The position numbers and the translations under genes are program-made. A DNA stretch of 23,900 nt from RGIG5612 sp017511185. Its GTDB lineage: Bacteria > Bacillota > Clostridia > Lachnospirales > Lachnospiraceae. How positions within the stretch are numbered: position 1 is the stretch's first letter; each line of letters opens with the position of its first letter. Of the stretch, positions 14,697 to 21,572 are shown one piece after another. Location of the stretch: the NCBI GenBank assembly GCA_017511185.1, contig JAFWLF010000140.1, positions 1 through 23,900 on the forward strand, written 5' to 3'. The notes under the pieces are model-generated. The model was given only the letters and a program-made list of their open reading frames with translations, ran no database searches and was not told the DNA's origin.

Positions 14697-15349
14697 GAAA
14701 GGCTCTCCAGCATTTCCAAAGAATGAAACTTTTTATCCACCACCCGGGAAAGAAGCGTGACGGCAGTATTCGTAAATTCTTTTTCGACCTCCGGTGTGAG
14801 ACGGAATGTGTATAGCTTTTCCACTGGTGTCCGTTTCACAAAGTCGATCGCATAAAGTGCCGACTGGTTCAGTTCAAAACCTCTTTTTATTGAATCGATA
14901 TCCGGACAGATACCATTCACTTCCAGAATTTTTAATTCATATATACCTCGCACCAGCGAATGGCTTAAGCTCTCCAGACTTAATGCCCGCAGAGATTGAT
15001 ACAGCAGTTTCAGGATCTCTGTCGCATCCAATCCTTCTCTGGTAAAATAAGCAGCTATTTCCAGAAAATAAAAGCCATAATAAGACAATTCCACATCCTT
15101 GGTCAGTTCTTCAAAATAATTCGATATCCTTGCCGCGTTCACACTGTAGGAGTTTCTTCCTTCGTACAGATCGAATTCCCCAAAAGCAAAGACCCGGCTG
15201 ATGGATACCAGCGGAGAAGATGGTTTCCGGGCACCTCTTGCAAAAGCAGAGATACGCCCCATAGAATCCGTCAGGATCTCCAGTCTTCTGTCATATTCTC
15301 CTATCGGCATGGAAGAAATGACCATGCCTCTGACCATTGTTGTGTTCAA
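14693..15349 (-). CDS. recO: DNA repair protein RecO, short form without zinc finger
   Basis: RecO loads RecA at gaps in the RecF pathway. This 218-residue protein has the N-terminal OB fold (RGMVISSMPIGEYDRRLEIL...GRISAFARGARKPSS, about 7-45) and then the helical domain. Most RecO proteins are about 240-260 residues and hold a four-cysteine zinc finger. Here only one cysteine (C148) is present and the segment where the finger is expected (about 145-180) is shortened. The start is a TTG at 15349. It gives the usual N-terminal length, with GAGAAAAAG upstream. The ATG 12 bases downstream has no ribosome binding site. It lies 12 bases after era, an era-recO order common in Firmicutes. Confidence 0.92.
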   Translation of the reverse strand: MNTTMVRGMVISSMPIGEYDRRLEILTDSMGRISAFARGARKPSSPLVSISRVFAFGEFDLYEGRNSYSVNAARISNYFEELTKDVELSYYGFYFLEIAAYFTREGLDATEILKLLYQSLRALSLESLSHSLVRGIYELKILEVNGICPDIDSIKRGFELNQSALYAIDFVKRTPVEKLYTFRLTPEVEKEFTNTAVTLLSRVVDKKFHSLEMLESLS

Positions 15350-15361
15350 GCTTTTTCTCTT

Positions 15362-16303
15362 TTATCGTTCTTTCTGATAACCCAGGCTCTTCAGCCAGTT
15401 GTCATTATCACGCCATTCTTTTCGGACTTTGACCCACAGTTTCAAATTGACCTTTGTTTCCGTGAGCTGTTCAATATCTTTTCGGGCCGTGCTTCCGATC
15501 TTTTTCAGCATCGATCCGCCTTTTCCGATCACGATTCCCTTATGGGAGTCTTTTTCACAAATAATTGTTGCCTCAATATCTACAATGGGCTGTTCGTAGG
15601 AGATGCCGTCCCCCATTTTGGTCCGTTTGACCCTTTCATGATACTGATCGATCACAACCGCAATTCCGTGCGGGACCTCATCATTCAGGCAGCGCAGCGC
15701 CTTTTCCCGAATGATTTCCGCCACGATCTGCTTCATCTGCTGATCTGTCAGTGTATCTTCATCATAATAAAGCGGTCCGTACGGAAGGTACTTGAAAAGC
15801 TGCTCCACCAGGACATCTACATTATCGCCTTCCTTTGCGGAGATCGGAACAATTTCCGCAAAATCAAAAACTTTCCGGTAGGCATCGATAAACCCGAGAA
15901 GATCTTCTTTCTCCACACTGTCGATCTTATTCATGACCAAAATGACCGGCAGCGGGCTTTTTTTCAGTTCCTCCAGGATATACTGTTCTCCTTTGCCGAT
16001 AAACGTGCTTGGTTCCACCAGCCACATAATGCAGTCCGCATCACCGATCGATCCCAGCGCCGCATCCAGCATGTATTCCCCTAATTTGTTTTTTGCCTGA
16101 TTGATCCCCGGAGTATCCAGAAAAATGATCTGTCCCCGTTCATCTGTATAAACCGTCTGTATCCGGTTTCTGGTCGTCTGCGGCTTATTGGAGGTTATGG
16201 CGATCTTCTGTCCGATGATCCGGTTCATTAAAGTAGACTTTCCCACATTCGGACGTCCGATAATAGCTACATAACCTGATTTTGTCTGTTTATTATCCAT
16301 CAT
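15362..16303 (-). CDS. era: GTPase Era
   Basis: This essential GTPase of 30S ribosome assembly binds near the 3' end of 16S rRNA. The 313-residue protein carries all GTPase motifs: G1 GRPNVGKS (16-23), G2 PQTTR (41-45), G3 DTPG (63-66), G4 NKID (125-128) and G5 SAKEG (about 155-159). The C-terminal KH RNA-binding domain has GIVIGKGG (256-263). The start ATG overlaps the stop of the M16 peptidase gene by four bases (ATGA), so translation is coupled. recO follows by 12 bases. The C-terminus, with LKSLGYQKER, is slightly longer than the average family member. Confidence 0.97.
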   Translation of the reverse strand: MMDNKQTKSGYVAIIGRPNVGKSTLMNRIIGQKIAITSNKPQTTRNRIQTVYTDERGQIIFLDTPGINQAKNKLGEYMLDAALGSIGDADCIMWLVEPSTFIGKGEQYILEELKKSPLPVILVMNKIDSVEKEDLLGFIDAYRKVFDFAEIVPISAKEGDNVDVLVEQLFKYLPYGPLYYDEDTLTDQQMKQIVAEIIREKALRCLNDEVPHGIAVVIDQYHERVKRTKMGDGISYEQPIVDIEATIICEKDSHKGIVIGKGGSMLKKIGSTARKDIEQLTETKVNLKLWVKVRKEWRDNDNWLKSLGYQKER

Positions 16304-19227
16304 GATTCAAATAAATTCCGAACTGTCTGAAACAGTCCTGCATCTTCCGTGATCTTCTTTTCCCCTCCGACCACGCAGATATTGCCGCTTTCCAAAACAT
16401 TACGGACCAAAGGAGCAAGACGGATAATATCTTCTTTCTGACAATGGATAATATCCTCTTTCATCTTTCGCAAGTTTTCTTCTTCTGCATCCGTCAGGTA
16501 AGCGATCATATCTCTTCCGCCTTTCCCTGCAGGGGTCAGCGGAACATCCACATTGCTCATGGTTCCGATGACATATTTTGTCATCTCTCTTTCATCTACA
16601 TCAAAATTTTCAATATACTCCGGTATTCCCAGGAAAACCTGATCTGACCGCTGCAGATGAGGATCGCGATAGGTAGCAAGGGTTCCGATCCCAAGGTTCG
16701 TAAAGTTACACATGCAGCCATATGCTCCGCCCTGAACACGGATATGGAACCACAGGTAATCAAAACTCAGGATCGTCTTCAATACCTGCAGAGCGCCAAA
16801 GAACTCCGGGCCGCCTTTTCCATATCTGCCGGCTCTTGCCAGATACTGCACCTGCATGGAACTCTTAAATGCCTCGTTCTTCTGCTTAAGCATATTGTCT
16901 GTAATATGCATGTAATAGTTTCTCTTGAACGATGTCTTTTCTTTCGGGAGTTTTTCTGCAATCTTCTTAATACCTTCCTTCACCAGTTCCAGACCTTTTT
17001 TATCTCCCGTGAAACTGACAAGGACATCTTCTGCAAGGAGCTTATCCAAAACTGCCTTCATGCGCGTGATGGTCTCCTCTTTCCGCGCATCATAATTCTT
17101 TTCCAGAGAATCAATAAACCAATAAAACTCCGTTCCATTCATCCATTCCTTTGCCAGATCTGGTTTGGAAAAATAGGACATTGCTCTGGTGAGAGCGAAC
17201 GCATGCCCGGCTGTATTTAAAACCATCTGAAGCCGGCTCTTTAACTCTCCGATGATCTCATAAAGACGCTCTGTATCCTCATATTTACTGTGAAAAAGAA
17301 CTTCCTCAATAATCTCAAATGTTTTTGGGATATTGACATACAATGCTTTTGCAGAAAGGTCCGCTGTGATCAAAAAATGCTCCTGCTCTTTCCGGTTGGT
17401 ATAAATGCCCGTATCCAGAGAGAGCCCTCCGGTATAAGTATTGATCTCATTATTTAACTTCGCATAACTGTATTGCTCCGTATCGACAAAACTGAATACG
17501 GATTTTAACAATGCAAGATAAGGAAGATCTTCCGGTTCCAATGAGCAGGCATTAAAGAAGAAGCTGAAATAGCCAATCCCGTTTGTATCATAATCATGGA
17601 AAATAACAGGAAGTCCTTCAACATCCAATGCTTCGTTTTTATATGTATCCACACTCGGATCCAGGTCTTCTCTGGTCAGAAGCGGAATGCTTTCCAATGC
17701 CTCCGGCGGATCTTCTTCTTCCTGATACTGCGCCAGTGCTTTGGTTTCATCGATCAGCTTTTTCAGTTCTGCAGAAGACAGAGAGTCTTTGAATGCCTGC
17801 AGTTTTTCGCTCACTGCCTTTTCTTTTTCTACAGTCAGACCTTTTTTCGGAGACAGGATCAGCAATGATGCATGCGGATTATCCAGCAGATACTGCTCGA
17901 CCAGTTTTTCATAATAGCCGCTTTGCAGGTTTTCTCTCAGGAATTGGAATGTCTTGCTGCATTCAATATGCAGCAGCGGTTTCTGATCATCATAGAGCCA
18001 GCTTTCTAACGCATTCCCGCCATAGATCAGGCCTTTTGGATAACCGCCAAAATCTGCTTCTTTATAGCGAAACTCCAGGGAATTTAAGCTGGCGATCAAA
18101 GACTCCTGATTAAGGCCTTCCTCCACAGCTCTTTTCAGTTCTTCTTCAATAATGGTAAGGAAGCGGTCTGCTTTTTCCGGTTCAGCATTCTTAACGATGA
18201 TGCTGAAGTATGGCTGGAGGATCCCGTTTTCATAGGAAGTTAGGACATCTTTTCCAATCCCTTCCTTCAGCAGCCGGTCGCGGATCGGAGCTCCCTGTGT
18301 ATCAACCAGTGCATAGACGATCATCTGCATCGCGTAATACATATGGGCATCCAGATTGTCTCCACAGACCAAGTTATATGACAGATACGTATTATCTTTT
18401 TCGTCTTCCTCATCAGAAATCGCATAGTCCATTTGGATCCGTTTTCTTTCTGAGAACGGTTTCTGCATCGGAATGGCAGAATCTACAGAAAGCTTCTCAT
18501 ATTTTCCAAGATATGCTTCATCCAGAAAGGCCAGACGTTCTTCAACATCCATATTTCCATAAAGGAAAATATAACTATTGGACGGATGATAGTATTTACG
18601 ATGGAAATCCAGAAAAGCATCATAAGTCAGATCAGGAATATAATCCGGATTGCCTCCCGATTCTACGCCATATGGAGTATCCGGGAATAAAGAATGAACG
18701 ATTTCCCTCTCCAAAACACCCTCCGGAGAAGAAAAAGCCCCTTTCATCTCATTATAGACGACACCATTATATTCGATTGGATCGTCCTCTTCTTCTATCT
18801 TATAGCTCCAGCCTTCCTGTTTCAGGATCTCCGGATGATGATAAATATTCGGGTGCAGAACAGCATCCAGGTATACATCCATTAAGTTTTTGAAATCCTT
18901 ATCGTTTCTGCTGGCAACCGGATAAAGTGTTTTGTCCGGATACGTCATCGCATTTAAAAAAGTATTCAAAGACCCCTTCACCAGTTCTACAAAAGGATCC
19001 TTCAGTGGGTATTTCTCACTTCCACAAAGCACGGAGTGCTCCATGATATGAGCGACGCCGGTATCATCATAAGGAGGTGTACGGAATCCGATATAAAATG
19101 TTTTGTTATCATCCTGATTAGACAGGATGAAAACACGGGCACCGCTTTTTTTATGCTGCAATAAATAAGCCTGACTGCTCAGATCATCCACATAACGGTC
19201 TAACAATACTTCATACTTATCATTCAT
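16300..19227 (-). CDS. M16C metallopeptidase (presequence-protease/insulinase-like)
   Basis: This large zinc peptidase of 975 residues degrades unfolded peptides inside a closed chamber. The inverted zinc motif HIMEH (H60, E63, H64) and the distal glutamate in VVYNEMKGA (E160) are intact in the first half. The repeated M16 domains and the M16C linker region fill the rest, with typical text such as SVLCGSEKYPLKDPFVEL and GSLNTFLNAMTYPDKT. Length and order match PreP/Cym1-type proteins. I chose the ATG at 19227, which overlaps the ftsY stop by eight bases and has AGAGGGA seven bases upstream. A longer reading from 19260 runs into ftsY without a ribosome binding site. It sits between ftsY and era. 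No signal peptide is visible, so it is probably cytoplasmic. Confidence 0.93.
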   Translation of the reverse strand: MNDKYEVLLDRYVDDLSSQAYLLQHKKSGARVFILSNQDDNKTFYIGFRTPPYDDTGVAHIMEHSVLCGSEKYPLKDPFVELVKGSLNTFLNAMTYPDKTLYPVASRNDKDFKNLMDVYLDAVLHPNIYHHPEILKQEGWSYKIEEEDDPIEYNGVVYNEMKGAFSSPEGVLEREIVHSLFPDTPYGVESGGNPDYIPDLTYDAFLDFHRKYYHPSNSYIFLYGNMDVEERLAFLDEAYLGKYEKLSVDSAIPMQKPFSERKRIQMDYAISDEEDEKDNTYLSYNLVCGDNLDAHMYYAMQMIVYALVDTQGAPIRDRLLKEGIGKDVLTSYENGILQPYFSIIVKNAEPEKADRFLTIIEEELKRAVEEGLNQESLIASLNSLEFRYKEADFGGYPKGLIYGGNALESWLYDDQKPLLHIECSKTFQFLRENLQSGYYEKLVEQYLLDNPHASLLILSPKKGLTVEKEKAVSEKLQAFKDSLSSAELKKLIDETKALAQYQEEEDPPEALESIPLLTREDLDPSVDTYKNEALDVEGLPVIFHDYDTNGIGYFSFFFNACSLEPEDLPYLALLKSVFSFVDTEQYSYAKLNNEINTYTGGLSLDTGIYTNRKEQEHFLITADLSAKALYVNIPKTFEIIEEVLFHSKYEDTERLYEIIGELKSRLQMVLNTAGHAFALTRAMSYFSKPDLAKEWMNGTEFYWFIDSLEKNYDARKEETITRMKAVLDKLLAEDVLVSFTGDKKGLELVKEGIKKIAEKLPKEKTSFKRNYYMHITDNMLKQKNEAFKSSMQVQYLARAGRYGKGGPEFFGALQVLKTILSFDYLWFHIRVQGGAYGCMCNFTNLGIGTLATYRDPHLQRSDQVFLGIPEYIENFDVDEREMTKYVIGTMSNVDVPLTPAGKGGRDMIAYLTDAEEENLRKMKEDIIHCQKEDIIRLAPLVRNVLESGNICVVGGEKKITEDAGLFQTVRNLFES

Positions 19228-20080
19228 TAAATAATCCCTCTGCATAAGCACGCGGATCAAATTTCATCAGATCATCCGCACCTTCTCCAACGCCGGTATA
19301 AAGCACCGGCACACCCAGCTCCTTCGTAATGGCAACGGCAATGCCGCCTTTCGCAGTTCCATCCATTTTTGTTAAGATCACGCCGTCCACTTTCATAATA
19401 TCTTTAAACTCTCTGGCCTGAGCAAGGGCATTTTGTCCGGTTGCCGCATCCAGGATCACGATGTTCTTCCTGACGGCATCATCAAACTCCGATGCCAGGA
19501 TCTTATCGATTTTGGCAAGTTCGTTCATCAAATTCTTTTTGTTGTGCAGTCTTCCTGCAGTATCACAAAGCAGAATATCTGCTTCTCTGGCTTTTGCTGC
19601 ACGCGCTGCATCAAAAACAACAGCTCCCGGATCAGAGCCTTCCTTGCCGGAGATCATATAGCATCCTGTACGCTCAGACCATATTTGCAGCTGGTCAGCA
19701 GCTGCTGCACGGAATGTGTCCGCTCCAGCCAGGATCACTTTTTTCCCTTCACGGGAATATCGTTTTGCCAGTTTCCCAACGGTCGTCGTTTTCCCTACGC
19801 CATTGACGCCTATCAGGAGTACGGCACTCTTTCTCTGTTCAAAGTCATATGCATCCTCCGGCTGCTGCATGATCTCTGCTATCTTGTTGATCATGTGCTC
19901 TTTTGCCTGATCCTGCGTTTTGACATCTTTAAATAAAACATTCAGTTTCAGATTCTCAACCAGTTCTTCTGTCGCAACCGCGCCCATATCACCCATATAC
20001 AGGGTCTCTTCTACTTCTTCGTAAAAGTCATCATCGATCTTCTGATCATTTTTAAATAGTTTTGCAAAAAATCCAGCCAT
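19220..20080 (-). CDS. ftsY: Signal recognition particle receptor FtsY, with shortened N-terminus
   Basis: FtsY is the SRP receptor GTPase that brings ribosome-nascent-chain complexes to the membrane. This 286-residue protein has a complete G domain: P-loop GVNGVGKT (91-98), DTFRAAAADQL (121-131), DTAGR (173-177), TKMDGTAKGG (237-246), and the C-terminal GVGEGADDLMKFDPRAYAEGLF. The N domain is short. After MAGFFAKLFKNDQK it goes straight to IDDDFYEEVEETLYMGD, so the usual helix with KTRxxL...GL between them is missing, and there is no acidic A domain. GGAGGATAGA directly before the ATG and the upstream stop only 11 bases away argue that this start is real. It is followed by the M16 peptidase with an eight-base overlap. 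Confidence 0.95.
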   Translation of the reverse strand: MAGFFAKLFKNDQKIDDDFYEEVEETLYMGDMGAVATEELVENLKLNVLFKDVKTQDQAKEHMINKIAEIMQQPEDAYDFEQRKSAVLLIGVNGVGKTTTVGKLAKRYSREGKKVILAGADTFRAAAADQLQIWSERTGCYMISGKEGSDPGAVVFDAARAAKAREADILLCDTAGRLHNKKNLMNELAKIDKILASEFDDAVRKNIVILDAATGQNALAQAREFKDIMKVDGVILTKMDGTAKGGIAVAITKELGVPVLYTGVGEGADDLMKFDPRAYAEGLFNE

Positions 20081-20091
20081 TCTATCCTCCG

Positions 20092-20967
20092 TTATGCTTC
20101 TTCACTGTCAGGACGTTCCAGTGTAATTCTCCCTATCTTTCCGTTCCGGAAATTCTCCAGCAGCAGATTTGCTGTTTTCAGAAAATCTATTTCTCCACCT
20201 TTTGCCAGACATCCCCTGACAGACGCAATTGCTTCCAAAATTGCCGCCTCCGGTTTTTCCGGGTATTTCTCAAATGGAACCTCTTCCCATTGATAAAAAC
20301 CTTTCAACATTCCCGGATAGTCCTCTTCCAAAAGATGGATCAGCTCCATTGCCAGTTCTTCTGTATTCAGGATCTCATCCCGGATCGCACCTGTCAGCGC
20401 CAGGTGCAGACCAACTCTCTGATCTTCAAATTTTGGCCAGAGAATGCCCGGTGTATCCAGCAGTTCCACCGTTGAACTCAGGCGTATCCATTGCTTGCCT
20501 TTTGTTACTCCAGGTTTATTACCAGTCTTGGCAGCTGCTTTTCCGGCATATGTATTAATGAAAGTGGATTTCCCAACATTAGGAATTCCCGCCACCATTG
20601 CTCTGACCGGTCTGTTTTTAATACCCCGTTTCCGGTCTCTTTCAAACTTTGCTGCGCAGGCTTGCTGCACCACCTGCGTGATCTGCTTCATATCCTTTTT
20701 ATTTCTGGAATCCAAAACACAGACCGGGAGCCCTTTTTGTTCAAAGAACTGCATCCATTCTTTGCTTTTTTCCGGATCCGCCATATCAGCTTTGTTCAGA
20801 AGGACGAGACGGGCTTTATTCGCTGCCAGTTTATCGATATCCGGGTTTCTGGATGCATATGGAATGCGTGCATCTAAAAGCTCAATGACAAGATCAATGA
20901 GCTTGATATCTGCCTCCATCTGCCGTTTTGCTTTGGTCATATGACCCGGATACCACTGAAAATTCAT
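20092..20967 (-). CDS. ylqF: Ribosome biogenesis GTPase YlqF (RbgA)
   Basis: YlqF is a circularly permuted GTPase needed for late 50S subunit assembly in Firmicutes. In this 291-residue protein the motifs run G5 DARIP (32-36), G4 NKAD (58-61), G1 GIPNVGKS (127-134), G2 T155 in KPGVT, and G3 DTPG (171-174), the permuted order that defines the family. The N-terminus MNFQWYPGHMTKAKR is highly typical, so the ATG at 20967 is certain as protein start. It has no Shine-Dalgarno sequence: TTAAAATAATCTATT precedes it. It may be leaderless or nearly so. It opens the ylqF-ftsY-M16-era-recO operon after the rplS terminator. Confidence 0.96.
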   Translation of the reverse strand: MNFQWYPGHMTKAKRQMEADIKLIDLVIELLDARIPYASRNPDIDKLAANKARLVLLNKADMADPEKSKEWMQFFEQKGLPVCVLDSRNKKDMKQITQVVQQACAAKFERDRKRGIKNRPVRAMVAGIPNVGKSTFINTYAGKAAAKTGNKPGVTKGKQWIRLSSTVELLDTPGILWPKFEDQRVGLHLALTGAIRDEILNTEELAMELIHLLEEDYPGMLKGFYQWEEVPFEKYPEKPEAAILEAIASVRGCLAKGGEIDFLKTANLLLENFRNGKIGRITLERPDSEEA

Positions 20968-21032
20968 AATAGATTATTTTAACAAAAACGGAAGGAAAGT
21001 ACCACCTTTTCACCCCCGTTTTCTTAAATAAT

Positions 21033-21057
21033 AAGAGCAGCCGGTTTGGCTGCTCTT
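21033..21057 (-). terminator. Hairpin terminator after rplS
   Basis: AAGAGCAGCC and GGCTGCTCTT form a perfect 10-bp stem around a five-base loop. It begins 22 bases after the rplS stop, and ATTATTT follows on the minus strand. The T-run is weak, so it may be leaky. No plus-strand gene approaches from the other side. Confidence 0.7.
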
Positions 21058-21079
21058 TCTTGTCCTTTGAAAGAAATAC

Positions 21080-21427
21080 TTATCTTAATACTTCTTTGAC
21101 CTTTGCTGCTTTTCCAACACGGTCTCTCAGATAGTTCAGTTTTGCCCTGCGGACTTTACCTCTTCTGATAACTTCGATTTTCTCAACAACCGGTGAATGC
21201 AGCGGCCAGGTTTTTTCTACGCCAATACCATTGGATGTTTTTCTGACAGTAAATGTTTCTCTTGCTCCACCATTCTGTCTTTTAATAACGATTCCTTCAA
21301 AAACCTGAACTCTTTCTCTGTTACCTTCTTTGATCTTTGCAGATACTCTGACTGTATCGCCAACGCGGAATTCATCAACTTTTTCTTTCAGCTGAGCATC
21401 TTCGATCTTTTTAATAATCTCGTTCAT
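21080..21427 (-). CDS. rplS: 50S ribosomal protein L19
   Basis: L19 is a structural protein of the large ribosomal subunit near the interface with the small subunit. The 115-residue product has the usual text: EFRVGDTVRVSAKI, QVFEGIVIKRQNGG, RETFTVRKTSNGIGVEKTWP, HSPVVEKIEVIRRG and KVRRAKLNYLRDRVGKAAKV. I start it at the ATG at 21427, preceded by TAGGAGGTCACACA. The open frame continues 54 bases upstream, but that part is leader. The gene is a single-gene unit with its own promoter and a hairpin terminator. ylqF next to rplS is a common order in Firmicutes. Confidence 0.97.
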   Translation of the reverse strand: MNEIIKKIEDAQLKEKVDEFRVGDTVRVSAKIKEGNRERVQVFEGIVIKRQNGGARETFTVRKTSNGIGVEKTWPLHSPVVEKIEVIRRGKVRRAKLNYLRDRVGKAAKVKEVLR

Positions 21428-21524
21428 TGTGTGACCTCCTAAATCAAAATTCGATGTTCTTAATACGTCTTCGATGCCCATAAAAGCATCTGGTAACAGA
21501 GGACCATCTGTTTCACAGCAAGTG
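21428..21524 (-). other. 5' leader of rplS, possibly structured
   Basis: The transcript from the mapped promoter would carry about 95 untranslated bases. They can form a small hairpin, ACAGA/TCTGT, near the 5' end. L19 leader motifs that autoregulate rplS are known in some Firmicutes, but I cannot confirm a match by eye. Confidence 0.35.
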
Positions 21525-21526
21525 GT

Positions 21527-21555
21527 AGTTTATCATAGGCAAAGCCTTATTGCAA
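21527..21555 (-). promoter_or_regulatory. Promoter of rplS
   Basis: On the minus strand there is a -35 TTGCAA (21555-21550), a 17-base spacer and a -10 TAAACT (21532-21527), with an overlapping TATGAT just upstream. It begins 18 bases after the stop codon of the AlgX-like gene. Confidence 0.6.
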
Positions 21556-21572
21556 GGGGTTTTTTACTTTTA

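Noticed and set aside
14996..16084. Open plus-strand frame of 362 codons
   Set aside because: It is antisense to era and recO, both certain genes. The composition is that of a mirror frame.
19228..19260. Longer start for the M16 peptidase (MIRVLMQRDYL...)
   Set aside because: It would overlap ftsY by 41 bases without a ribosome binding site. The ATG at 19227 has AGAGGGA at good spacing.
21428..21481. N-terminal extension of L19 (MGIEDVLRTSNFDLGGHT...)
   Set aside because: It encodes the ribosome binding site TAGGAGG as coding sequence. Normal L19 proteins begin at MNEIIKKIE-type sequence.
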